Assembly (NCBI GenBank): GCA_004195715.1
Contig: PSPX01000009.1
Location: 50,592-89,083, forward strand
Length of the DNA: 38,492 nucleotides
Direction: 5' to 3'
Origin: Methanobacteriota archaeon
Lineage (GTDB): Archaea; Thermoplasmatota; Poseidoniia; Poseidoniales; Thalassarchaeaceae
In this document: positions 16,496 through 24,239 of the stretch, piece after piece
How positions within the stretch are numbered: position 1 is the stretch's first letter
Layout: every line of letters begins with the position of its first letter
Position numbers and translations under genes: made by a program
The notes under the pieces: model-generated
The model's input: the letters and a program-made list of their open reading frames with translations, nothing else
Databases searched by the model: none
What the model was told of the DNA's origin: nothing

Positions 16496-17149
16496 ATGGC
16501 ACTGATTGAGCAGTGGCGCAGTACGCGTCCTTGGTTCGTTGACGGGCTTGCTGCCATAGCCGGAGGGGCACTGGGCCTTGCCGGCCTTCTGCCGTTAATC
16601 GCGCCTGTTGCTCAGGGTACTCTGGCAGCGCCCAGAGACCACTCTTGGGAGCATCCACTTAGAAAGCGCATTCTCAACACCCTTGAGCGTTCCCCGGGGA
16701 TTCATTTTCGTGAGTTGCAGCGTCAGCTGGACGCTGCCAACGGCACCCTTCGCCACCACCTCGACGTGCTGAAGAACGAGTCTTCGGTGACCACTATGCC
16801 AGTAAATGGGAGGACCTGTTACTACATCGGAGCGCCCTCACAGGTAGAGATTCTCGCCGGGACTGGTGTGACCGATCAGAGCCGTGCGGCTGAGATGCTT
16901 CCAGTCGGGCTGTCAACCGTACAGCGCAAAGTAGTCGCCAGGTTGTCTAAGACTCCCGAACCGGTCTCTCAGGCTCAACTAGCGCGCGATCTCGGTAGGT
17001 CTCGTGCCTCGGTGCACTCAGCGATAGGGGTACTGCGCCAGCGTGGCATACTGTGCCCAGCCAAACTAGCCCTAGCGCCGCACATGTCCGGGCTGCAGAC
17101 CTCTGAAGTCGACTACCCGTGGTTGGACGTTCGCGTCGAATACGCTTGA
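16496..17149 (+). CDS. Membrane-tethered regulator with two winged-helix domains
   Basis: An N-terminal hydrophobic segment (LAAIAGGALGLAGLLPLIAPVA, residues ~18-39) is followed by a winged helix of the ArsR/MarR type (RKRILNTLERSPGIHFRELQRQ, then ANGTLRHHLDVLKNESSVTT with a wing) and a second one (QRKVVARLSKTPEPVSQAQL, then RSRASVHSAIGVLRQRGIL). Two DNA-binding domains on one membrane anchor suggest a one-component regulator that acts from the membrane. The start ATG is 70 bases after the HxlR stop. It overlaps the longest form of the next gene. No sensor domain is evident; ligand and targets are unknown. Confidence 0.75.
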   Translation: MALIEQWRSTRPWFVDGLAAIAGGALGLAGLLPLIAPVAQGTLAAPRDHSWEHPLRKRILNTLERSPGIHFRELQRQLDAANGTLRHHLDVLKNESSVTTMPVNGRTCYYIGAPSQVEILAGTGVTDQSRAAEMLPVGLSTVQRKVVARLSKTPEPVSQAQLARDLGRSRASVHSAIGVLRQRGILCPAKLALAPHMSGLQTSEVDYPWLDVRVEYA

Positions 17150-17188
17150 GTCTGCACCGGAGACTGGCCAAGCCTCTTGAGCCTAGGA

Positions 17189-17207
17189 ATGCGCGCGGAG
17201 CGCGCAT
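17189..17207. repeat. Perfect GC-rich inverted repeat covering a start codon
   Basis: ATGCGCGC-GGA-GCGCGCAT has perfect 8-base arms and includes the A and T of the ATG at 17206. In RNA this would be a very stable hairpin, hiding both the GGAG and the start codon. It is meaningful only if 17206 is the true start. Confidence 0.55.
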
Positions 17208-18285
17208 GTTCAGAGTCAGGCTGTCCGAATCGCCTATGCCGACGGGTAGCAAGGACCCGGATGTCCTGCTGGCCTGGCTGCTCGATTCGATGGGGATGGT
17301 CAGGCGCAAGACAGAGGGGGATAGCGTCGAGGACGAGCAGGGTGCACTGCACAGACTGTTGCGTGAAACAGTGTTGATTGATCCTCTCAGAGGTTGGGAC
17401 GCCAGAGCATTTGGAGACTCCAGCGGCCTGTCTCAAACCGGCGTCCATCACCAACTCGTCAAACTAAGGGAGTCCGGACTGCTGGCCGCCGACACTGAGG
17501 GACGCTGGCACATACACGTTCTCAGAGGGGGCTCAGTTAGTGCAGCTATCGAGCTGGTCTCGGTCCAGGCCCGAGCGATTCTGGACCTGCGCCTATCCAA
17601 GCTAGCCGAAGTCATCTCCGAGTCTGACGACAGGATGGTCGCCTCTAGTGAGGATGAGAAGGCCTTCCGCATCGAAGTGGCCGAGCCGGGTGTCATCGCG
17701 GAAGGTGAGGACTGGTTCGATGCGCTGGTACGTGACCTCGGACTGAGCGGCGAGCGAGCCAAGTCAGGTGACAGGTTGTCGCGCAACCTACTCGAGGAGC
17801 TGTTGTCAAGCAATAGGGCCGTCACACTGCTCGCTCTGGCCGACAAGTGCGACGACTCTCGAGCCCGTGTCCAGAGATCGATTGAGCGCATGCGGGCTGC
17901 GGGCATCGTCGAGCGTGTGCCAATGCTGGATCGAATAGCCCAAGACGTGTACGGTGGCCTGATGCGACAGTACGATGCACGAGGCGAAGAGTGGTTGATG
18001 ACAAGGGGAGGGGTAGGCAGACTGGACGATTCCGTCTCGAAAGCTCTAATCTCTGGTGTCAAGAAGAAATCACTGAACATCGAGAAGGTGCAGAAGATAC
18101 TGGACCCAGTGCCGGTGGATTCTCAGAAAGTACTACTCAACACCCTCGGAGGCAGGATGCCTTACGGATTCAGAATCGCAGGCAGGGACGGAGATGCAGT
18201 GAAGGAGAAGGTGATGCGTCGGGTCGAGAAGACGCTGCGTCGGATGAGGACTGTTGCTCAGCGGCTCGACGAAGCTCTGGCGTAG
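17206..18285 (+). CDS. Putative DNA-binding protein with multiple winged-helix segments
   Basis: Not assigned to a named family. A first helix-turn-helix is at WDARAFGDSSGLSQTGVHHQ with LVKLRESGLL and a wing. A second is at SNRAVTLLALADKCDDSRAR followed by VQRSIERMRAAGIVERV. The C-terminal end is Lys/Arg-rich and probably coiled (VMRRVEKTLRRMRTVAQRL). The track start is GTG 17119, inside the previous gene; a TTG at 17146 overlapping its stop and the ATG at 17206 are alternatives. The protein before MFRVRLSESPMPTG is Arg-rich and unconvincing, so I use 17206, though a hairpin covers this ATG. It follows another winged-helix gene and abuts the convergent DUF2237 gene with no spacer. It may act on gene expression or RNA. 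Confidence 0.65.
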   Translation: MFRVRLSESPMPTGSKDPDVLLAWLLDSMGMVRRKTEGDSVEDEQGALHRLLRETVLIDPLRGWDARAFGDSSGLSQTGVHHQLVKLRESGLLAADTEGRWHIHVLRGGSVSAAIELVSVQARAILDLRLSKLAEVISESDDRMVASSEDEKAFRIEVAEPGVIAEGEDWFDALVRDLGLSGERAKSGDRLSRNLLEELLSSNRAVTLLALADKCDDSRARVQRSIERMRAAGIVERVPMLDRIAQDVYGGLMRQYDARGEEWLMTRGGVGRLDDSVSKALISGVKKKSLNIEKVQKILDPVPVDSQKVLLNTLGGRMPYGFRIAGRDGDAVKEKVMRRVEKTLRRMRTVAQRLDEALA

Positions 18286-18648
18286 TCAGTCAGCGTGCTG
18301 TTCCAAGGTCTCTAGAGCAACTATCTGAAGCGTTTCCTCGTGTGTTGCCTCCAGCACGATGGGACATGCCACCCCTGCTTCGGTTGCATCCTGCCACGTC
18401 TGGGCGCATACGCACCACCTGTCTCCAGCCTTCAGTCCGGGGAAGTTGGACTCTGGTGCAGGAGTGATGAGATCATTTCCCTGCTGCCGTGCAAACTCGA
18501 GAAATTCATCTGTGACTAAACAGCATACCGTGTGCAGTCCCCTGTCACTGCGATTAGTATTACAGCAGCCGTCTCTGAACCAACCTGTGAGGGGTTCAGT
18601 TGAGCAGGGCTGGAGTTTCTCTCCGAGTACATTGAACGAGGGAAACAC
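18286..18648 (-). CDS. DUF2237 family protein
   Basis: A conserved small protein of unknown function. The conserved core is easy to see: NVLGEKLQPCSTEPLTGWFR, then DGCCNT, HTVCCLVTDEFLEFARQQGN, FPGLKAGDRWCVCAQTWQDA and VLEATHEETLQIVALETL. The conserved cysteines and CCNT suggest metal binding or redox chemistry, but no activity is established that I know of. The ORF track runs to 18780 through the 3' end of the dus gene; the family normally begins just before NVLG, so the GTG at 18648 is preferred, and a TTG at 18693 overlapping the dus stop is possible. It is in an operon with dus, whose stop lies 37 bases upstream. Confidence 0.85.
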   Translation of the reverse strand: MFPSFNVLGEKLQPCSTEPLTGWFRDGCCNTNRSDRGLHTVCCLVTDEFLEFARQQGNDLITPAPESNFPGLKAGDRWCVCAQTWQDATEAGVACPIVLEATHEETLQIVALETLEQHAD

Positions 18649-18685
18649 GTTTCCCGCATCGAACAGGCTCTGATTAACTCGCCTA

Positions 18686-19666
18686 TCAGGCAACCACTGT
18701 ATGAGGCTCAGCAAGAGCCTCCAGATATTCGGCAATCCTACTTCCAAGTTCAGTTTGGTCTTGTATGGAGTGGAGGTCAACTCTCATGGCTGAGGCACCT
18801 GGTAGCCCCTTGGTGAAAGATACCGCGTGCCGCTTGAGGTTCTTGTTCATCTGCGTAGGATATACCTCATCACTCAGTTCGAGATATCGCTCCCAACACC
18901 AGAGTCGGGCCACTGCGAGGTCGTCGGATCCCCATGGAGGATTCTGATCGTGCCAGCCCATATCGCGCTTTATCTCATGGAACACTGTTGGCCTACCTAT
19001 GGCTCCGCGTCCGATCATCAGGCCGGCTGCACCGGTAGCCTCGAGGCATGCTGTGGCGGTGGTCGCGTCAACCACATCGCCATTGGCGATGACTGGTATG
19101 TCAACTGCTTCTACGATATTGCGAATCTGCTGCCAGTCGGCCTCGCCGGAGTACCTCTGGCGCAGTGTGCGGCCGTGCACGCAGATTCGCTCGATGCCCT
19201 CAGCCTCCAGCCGCTGCGCAACCTCCAGAGCCGTGTTGGGCCCACCACCGGTGCCAAGCCTCACCTTGACAGTAATCGGTACCTCGGCTACATCGAGACA
19301 AGCCCTCACCATTCCTACGACCCTGTCAGGATCCCTAAGCAAGGCGGCCCCAGCGTCGTTGCGGCAGATCTTGGGGGCCGGGCAGCCGAAGTTGATGTCG
19401 ATGACGTCGGCCCTGTCCTGCAGCAGCTCGACAGTTTCGACCATCTCTGAGGTTATTCCGCCGAAGATCTGTGGGATGAATGGCTTCTCGCGGGGATCGC
19501 TCTCGACCTTGAGCCATGAGTTCGTGTTGCGCCTAGTCAAACCCGAAGCGGCAGTGAACTCGGTGACAGTAACATCGGCACCGCACTCGCGCGCGAGTAG
19601 CCTGTAGGCAAGATCAGTGACCCCTGCCATGGGGGCGAGGAACAATGGCACGGACTCATTGGACAC
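18686..19666 (-). CDS. dus: tRNA-dihydrouridine synthase (Dus family)
   Basis: A flavoprotein that reduces uridine to dihydrouridine in tRNA D-loops with NADPH. It shows the FMN-binding start LFLAPMAGVTDLAYRLLARE, the active-site segment NFGCPAPKICRNDAGAALL with the catalytic cysteine, ITVKVRLG, RICVHGRTLRQRYSG, VIANGDV and GLMIGRGAIGRPTVF (phosphate-binding end of the TIM barrel). Length (326) and motifs agree with the DusB/archaeal Dus class. The start is GTG (19666), placed 41 bases after the uS2 stop, with LFLAPM nine residues later as usual. It probably shares a transcript with rpsB and DUF2237. Which tRNA position it modifies cannot be told. Confidence 0.93.
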   Translation of the reverse strand: MSNESVPLFLAPMAGVTDLAYRLLARECGADVTVTEFTAASGLTRRNTNSWLKVESDPREKPFIPQIFGGITSEMVETVELLQDRADVIDINFGCPAPKICRNDAGAALLRDPDRVVGMVRACLDVAEVPITVKVRLGTGGGPNTALEVAQRLEAEGIERICVHGRTLRQRYSGEADWQQIRNIVEAVDIPVIANGDVVDATTATACLEATGAAGLMIGRGAIGRPTVFHEIKRDMGWHDQNPPWGSDDLAVARLWCWERYLELSDEVYPTQMNKNLKRHAVSFTKGLPGASAMRVDLHSIQDQTELGSRIAEYLEALAEPHTVVA

Positions 19667-19707
19667 GAGCGGCGGTTCGGTAACCCCTCTATGAGGCCGT
19701 CGAGGCC

Positions 19708-20322
19708 TCAGAAGGTGGATTCCCAGTCATCGACACTCTGGGAGCGTTCCCAGTCGGCGTCGGATATGGACTTACCAATCTTGAGAATCTCTCGAGCCAG
19801 TAGCCAATAGACAAGAGCTAGTGAGCGTCGTCCCTTGTTGTTGGCAGGCAGAACCAGATCGACGTTGCGCAGCATGTTATTGGCATCACAAATGCCGACT
19901 ACCGGCAGGCCCGAGCTAACAGCCTCCGACAAGGCCTGGGCGTCTGCAGCCGGGTCGGTGACGAGAATCACTTCGGGCTCGATGTAGGTCCGTAGACGTG
20001 GATTGGTCAGCGTACCGGGGATAAATCGCCCGACTATGCGCATCGCACCGATGTTGTCGGCGAACTTGCGAGCTGGGCGCTGGCCGTACTGCCTAGCGCT
20101 CACAACGAGAATCCTCTCAGGGTCGAAGCGAGATAGGAACTTGGCCACTACTCGGATGCGAGAATCGGTCTCGTGGATGTCTATCAGATGCAGCCCGCTT
20201 GAATCCTGACGCAAGGTGTCTAGGAACTTCTTCATGTCCGCGGATTTCTGATTAGTCCCTATGTGCACTGCGTGCGTCTCGTACACATCATGCGGCACGA
20301 GAAGGGCTAGACTCTCATCCAA
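19708..20322 (-). CDS. rpsB: 30S ribosomal protein uS2
   Basis: The archaeal/eukaryotic form of ribosomal protein uS2, which binds the head-body junction of the small subunit. Typical segments are [65 protein letters not shown] and [20 protein letters not shown] followed by [12 protein letters not shown]. Length 204 fits the archaeal size. The start is TTG (20322): an in-frame TGA lies only four codons upstream and the next in-frame ATG would remove 29 residues including conserved ones. A GAGGA a few bases before the TTG can serve as ribosome binding site. A TATA-like element lies ~40 bases upstream. dus follows. Confidence 0.95.
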   Translation of the reverse strand: MDESLALLVPHDVYETHAVHIGTNQKSADMKKFLDTLRQDSSGLHLIDIHETDSRIRVVAKFLSRFDPERILVVSARQYGQRPARKFADNIGAMRIVGRFIPGTLTNPRLRTYIEPEVILVTDPAADAQALSEAVSSGLPVVGICDANNMLRNVDLVLPANNKGRRSLALVYWLLAREILKIGKSISDADWERSQSVDDWESTF

Positions 20323-20357
20323 GTTGAATCCTCAGCGTCGCGGCGACCTGCCCTCGA

Positions 20358-20366
20358 CTCATAAGC
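20358..20366 (-). promoter_or_regulatory. TATA-like element of rpsB
   Basis: GCTTATGAG on the minus strand lies about 40 bases before the TTG start of rpsB, predicting a leader of roughly 12-15 bases with the GAGGA site. The match to the TATA consensus is partial. Confidence 0.4.
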
Positions 20367-20395
20367 GCTACGCATCTCACTATAGAGGCCAGAGG

Positions 20396-21016
20396 CTAGT
20401 CCAGTTCAGTCAAGTAGGTGCATTCTCCGCTCTCATGCACCTCGTCAAAGCGCACACACGGGCGGGTGATGGTCAGATAGACGTCGAAATGATCGTGGAA
20501 CGATAACTGCTCTATCGGTGCAGTGATACCGTAGCCACGGGCCTCAACCTCAAAGGTCCACTTGCCCTCTACGAAGGTGCCATTGCCTATGGAGAATCGC
20601 GTCTGCGGGTAGTCGCTACTAGTCTCAATCTCCCAGAACGGGTCTCCGCCGGCCTCCTTGACACCGGGCTCATACAGGCGCACCTCGACATATCGCAACT
20701 CGTTGGTCTGGTTGCCAATGACTTCCTCAATCTGAGACGACCACGGGAATTGTGCACGGAAGTTAATGACAAGCATGGTGACGCTCTCGTCGAACTGAAT
20801 CAGTTCCTCCTTCTCGTACGGGTCAGCCGCTTCCAATCCGGACGAGTAGAAAGTGTGGTCCCATCCAAAGGTCTCCTCCTTCTCGATCGTTAGCGGCAGC
20901 TCCCTCCATGTCTCCATGACCTCTCTCTGGGCAGCCAGTCCGAGGCATCCACTGGTCAGTGCAGATGCAAGCAGGATTGCTATGATGGAAACCGCAGTGC
21001 TGCTACGCTTCATCAT
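20396..21016 (-). CDS. Predicted lipoprotein, unknown function
   Basis: Not recognised. The N terminus MMKRSSTAVSIIAILLASAL is a basic-hydrophobic signal peptide ending in the lipobox-like LTSGC, so the mature protein probably starts at a lipid-modified cysteine outside the membrane. The rest (~185 residues) is rich in Asp, Glu and aromatic beta-strands (FEVEARGYGITAPIEQLSFH). It reads as a single compact beta domain, with two further cysteines near the C terminus (TRPCVRF and GECTYL). The track start is a TTG at 21043; the double ATG at 21016/21013 gives the better signal peptide. It is a separate unit between FKBP and rpsB. Its function is unknown. Confidence 0.65.
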   Translation of the reverse strand: MMKRSSTAVSIIAILLASALTSGCLGLAAQREVMETWRELPLTIEKEETFGWDHTFYSSGLEAADPYEKEELIQFDESVTMLVINFRAQFPWSSQIEEVIGNQTNELRYVEVRLYEPGVKEAGGDPFWEIETSSDYPQTRFSIGNGTFVEGKWTFEVEARGYGITAPIEQLSFHDHFDVYLTITRPCVRFDEVHESGECTYLTELD

Positions 21017-21101
21017 CAATCGGAAACGACAACCTATCTTCAATCCGCTTGTCGTTTGTTGACCCTGCGAGCCTCATATTGGGCCCATGGACGTCTGCCG
21101 G

Positions 21102-21797
21102 TCACTCTTCTTCGGAGACCGCGCGGGGCTCGTGAACTTCCCTGAACACCACTACACCGACCCCAAGGTGGTCCCTCAGAGTACGTACGAGGCTGAACTT
21201 GGCAAAGGTCCAGTTCTGGTCATAGGCGATGGCCTCAGGAGTGGTGACGGTTAAGTCGTCACCTTCGAAGTCGACTTCGAAGTCGTCGCGGCCAGTGTTC
21301 ATGTTGAGCAATGTCTCGACTTTCTCGGTGCGGTCCTCGACTACCTTCGTGATTCGGTAGTCGTAGCGAAGGGTTACGCCAGCCAGCGGGTGGTTGTAGT
21401 CTATCCTCGCGCGCCCGGCGCTGAGGAATTGAAGGATACCTGTGCGACCGCCAATTTCGACCTGTGCGCCGATGCCGAGCATCTCAGGGTCTTTCACGCT
21501 GCGCAACAGGACGTTCTGGCCGATGGTCTCGACGAGGCTCGCATCACGCTCGCCGTAAGCGTCTGCGGCCTCGATGTCGAGGTTGTAGTCTGTCTCAGCC
21601 TCAGCCTCGGACAGATGGGCCTCGAATCCGGGAATCAATCGGCCGTCACCGATCACGGTAACCATGGGGGAGTAAGTTCGGGCCTCATCGTGGACGTCGT
21701 GCTCCTTGGCAGCCTCCTCGCGAGTCGTCTCGATGAGCTTCTCTGTCTCCGCATTAAAGAGATCGTAATCGATGTGAACTATCGTTCCGTCGTCCAT
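21102..21797 (-). CDS. FKBP-type (SlyD-like) peptidyl-prolyl isomerase
   Basis: A cytoplasmic folding helper that isomerises prolyl bonds. The FKBP fold begins DGTIVHIDYDLFNAETEKLI, has the family's VIGDGRLIPGFEAHLSEAEA near residue 48, and continues DIEAADAYGERDASLVETI, which leads into the inserted-in-flap (IF) chaperone domain known from SlyD (GIGAQVEIGGRTGILQFLSA), then DYNHPLAGVTLRYDYRI. The roughly 75 residues after the FKBP core (VEDRTEKVETLLNMNTGR onward) form an extra C-terminal domain, as in archaeal long FKBPs. The start is ATG 21797 with AGGAGG seven bases upstream, an unusually strong site for this window. It lies alone between CcmF and the lipoprotein. Confidence 0.9.
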   Translation of the reverse strand: MDDGTIVHIDYDLFNAETEKLIETTREEAAKEHDVHDEARTYSPMVTVIGDGRLIPGFEAHLSEAEAETDYNLDIEAADAYGERDASLVETIGQNVLLRSVKDPEMLGIGAQVEIGGRTGILQFLSAGRARIDYNHPLAGVTLRYDYRITKVVEDRTEKVETLLNMNTGRDDFEVDFEGDDLTVTTPEAIAYDQNWTFAKFSLVRTLRDHLGVGVVVFREVHEPRAVSEEE

Positions 21798-21851
21798 TGG
21801 TAGGCCTCCTAGGCGACCCGCCGACCGGCTCCCCCTTTTTCATACAAACGG

Positions 21852-21868
21852 TATCACCGAAGGTGATA
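21852..21868 (-). terminator. Perfect inverted repeat between ccmF and the FKBP gene
   Basis: TATCACC and GGTGATA are perfect 7-base arms around a 3-base loop, 13 bases after the CcmF stop (minus strand). It can fold as a 3' hairpin for ccmF, but no clear T-tract follows on the minus strand. It could equally be an operator for the FKBP gene, about 55 bases ahead of its start. Confidence 0.45.
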
Positions 21869-21880
21869 TTTCTCTCGCTT

Positions 21881-24217
21881 CTAGTGCTCTGTAGAGCGGT
21901 CACTGGAGGCAAGGGCCAGAGCCCCTCCAAGCATCACTAGGACCCACCCTGCCCAGACCAGGTGGCTTCCTCTCAGACTGTGTACGGTGACCCTGACGGT
22001 CTCGACGTCATCGGTCCCACCAAGAATCATGGAACTCAGCAGGTCGTTGGACTGGAAGATATCCAGAATCACGATAGTGTCGCCTGTCAGGCCGGTCATC
22101 CTGTCGACCTCCGAACGCGAGTTGACTGCTCCGCTTGGCGAGTCAAACCGCAGCATCCCTGGTCTCAAAGTGTCAATGAGATTACCGTCTCGCCTTACTT
22201 CGATTAACACTCCAATGAAGCCGTCGCCGACGGCAAAGTCGTAGGCCTCGTCTTCTGCGGATATCAATTCAGTACCAACGAACACCAGCTCGTAGCCGTC
22301 ATGCTCGACCGGCTGGTCCCGCTCCAGAGTGACTAGGTGAGAGGGGTCCGAGCGGTCAACAAGGGTAGTGGTCAGGACGTGTCCTACCAACAGCAGGAGG
22401 ATGCCCAGGTGTGCTAGGTGCGAGGCCAGCAGCCTCGTGCGGGCGGCGTTGCGATTGCCTAGGCCGCCCTCTCTGAGCTTAGGCAGAGTGGTACTCGCGG
22501 TGCGCCATGCCTGCTGTGCGGTCGAGGGCAGGGCGAAGACCAACCAAGTCAACAAGAACAGAGCAACTGCGCCTCTGGTAATGCCATTTGTGAATATTAA
22601 ATCGGGATCTCCGGGGAGTGAGAACTGGTCAGCGGCGCTCGCGAGGGCGATGGAGGCCAGTAGCACTACACTAACCATTGAGGTGCCCGCCTCAGATGTA
22701 ATCGAGCGCCCCCAAGCATACAGTGTCAGACCGACGGCGAGAAGCCCGATGAGGGGGGCGCCATAGAACTCGTGGGCTTGAAGGCTGGAGCCGTCTATCT
22801 CTATGGTCAGCAGCAGCCATGTCAGGAGCAGGAAGGCCGTGCCACCATACCACGGTACCATCCTAGCGGCACGGGTCCTTGCCGAGACGTCGAAAATAGG
22901 TAGCAGTGCTCCCTCGAACTCACCTTCATCCTCAGGAGATAGCAGCCACGGGACGAGGAACGGGACCAACCCGGCGACCGCCTGCTGGATCTCGGAAATC
23001 CAGAGCCAACTGGAGAATAGCATCAGAAGGACGCCCATCGCAATCCAGTGCATCGGAGGATGCTTGGAGTCGCCGTGCACGATTAGTAGCATCAGGACGA
23101 GGCCGACTGCGAAGACCGCAGTAGATCCAATCCAGTATGCGGCAGCGCAGAAGAATAGTAGCAGGGCTGCGGCGAGCTGCGGTCTAGCTGCCAGCATGGT
23201 AGTTCCACCCGAGGCAACTACTGCGAGGTGCTGCTGCTGTCGCAGGTGCGCGTACGCGAAGTAGAATAGAACCAGTATTATCGCCAAGTAGGAGGTTATC
23301 TCCATTCCTATCGGACTAAGATCGGCTATGTCGAGAACGCGTAGATAGGGGTCGTCGGCTAGCGTGCCCTCGCCGTCCGCCACGAAGGCATGGACCGAGG
23401 CCCAGACGCCATTTGCTCGCGTTACTAGGGTGGCGTGGAAGGCAAGCGCTCCGGCGATCAGTCCGACGGCGGGCGCAGCCGAGACCGCGCTGGAGCCGGG
23501 TTTAGCTCGGACATGCACTACGAGAAGTAGTGCGAGCCACGGCAGAATCGAGCCGGTCTCGACAGGATCCCAAGCCCAGTATCCTCCCCAGTCGAGCACC
23601 GTGTATGCCCACAGACCACCGAGCCCGATGCCGATGCTCCCGAGCACGAAGCCGGCGCGGGCCCAGTGTAGTTGGGCGGCGTGGACCGATTCGGCCGTAT
23701 CACGCCTAATTACTCCGGCTAAGGCTACGCTGGCAGTAGCCAGACACAAAGCGTAGTACGAGAATACAATTGGTGGATGTATGACCATCAGATCGGTCTG
23801 GAGTAGTGGGTGTAGTTCGCCTTGTCCACCTGTGGCCGCAGCGAACGGGTCGAGCAGCCATGAAAGGACCACTAGCGCGGCTACCCAGCCGTGCATGATT
23901 CTAACTTCAAGCGGCGCTGACTCGTCATCTCTGGCCATGAACCAGGTCACTACCGCCAATATGGCAGCCCAGAGGAGAAGGGGTCCTGCCCGGCCACCCC
24001 AAACGGATGAGATTCGATATAGCAGAGGTAGTTCGTCACCGCCGTAGCGAGAGACGAGGTCGAGTGAGGAGGCGTCGAGTACGAAAGCTCCGACCAACAG
24101 TGCGAACGGGGAGATCTGTGCTGCCATCGTGACATTGCGAACGATTGGGTCGCCTGCCTTCTCAGGTCGCGCAATCTGATGCAGGCTGGTCAGCAGTGCG
24201 AGTGCGAGTAGCGCCAA
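21881..24217 (-). CDS. ccmF: Cytochrome c haem lyase subunit CcmF
   Basis: A polytopic membrane protein of system I cytochrome c maturation, which handles haem and attaches it to apocytochromes on the outer face. The haem-handling WWD segment is clear: GGLWAYTVLDWGGYWAWDPV. Also present are the histidine motif LHPLLQTDLMVIHPPIVFSY, the TRANGVWASVHAF segment (TRSGxxxSVHAF in other CcmF) and, in the C-terminal domain, LASHLAHLGILLLLVGHVL followed by a soluble loop. Roughly 15 helices are visible in 778 residues. The start is TTG, 22 bases after the geranylgeranyl reductase stop; homologous sequence seems to extend a few codons upstream (LPGFG), but no usable start was found there. CcmC, CcmE and other partners are not in the window. 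Confidence 0.9.
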   Translation of the reverse strand: MALLALALLTSLHQIARPEKAGDPIVRNVTMAAQISPFALLVGAFVLDASSLDLVSRYGGDELPLLYRISSVWGGRAGPLLLWAAILAVVTWFMARDDESAPLEVRIMHGWVAALVVLSWLLDPFAAATGGQGELHPLLQTDLMVIHPPIVFSYYALCLATASVALAGVIRRDTAESVHAAQLHWARAGFVLGSIGIGLGGLWAYTVLDWGGYWAWDPVETGSILPWLALLLVVHVRAKPGSSAVSAAPAVGLIAGALAFHATLVTRANGVWASVHAFVADGEGTLADDPYLRVLDIADLSPIGMEITSYLAIILVLFYFAYAHLRQQQHLAVVASGGTTMLAARPQLAAALLLFFCAAAYWIGSTAVFAVGLVLMLLIVHGDSKHPPMHWIAMGVLLMLFSSWLWISEIQQAVAGLVPFLVPWLLSPEDEGEFEGALLPIFDVSARTRAARMVPWYGGTAFLLLTWLLLTIEIDGSSLQAHEFYGAPLIGLLAVGLTLYAWGRSITSEAGTSMVSVVLLASIALASAADQFSLPGDPDLIFTNGITRGAVALFLLTWLVFALPSTAQQAWRTASTTLPKLREGGLGNRNAARTRLLASHLAHLGILLLLVGHVLTTTLVDRSDPSHLVTLERDQPVEHDGYELVFVGTELISAEDEAYDFAVGDGFIGVLIEVRRDGNLIDTLRPGMLRFDSPSGAVNSRSEVDRMTGLTGDTIVILDIFQSNDLLSSMILGGTDDVETVRVTVHSLRGSHLVWAGWVLVMLGGALALASSDRSTEH

Positions 24218-24239
24218 CCCAAATCCGGGGAGTACGGAA

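Noticed and set aside
22803-23264. 153-residue ORF antisense to ccmF
   Set aside because: Opposite strand of a well-supported membrane-protein gene; composition is that of a shadow frame.
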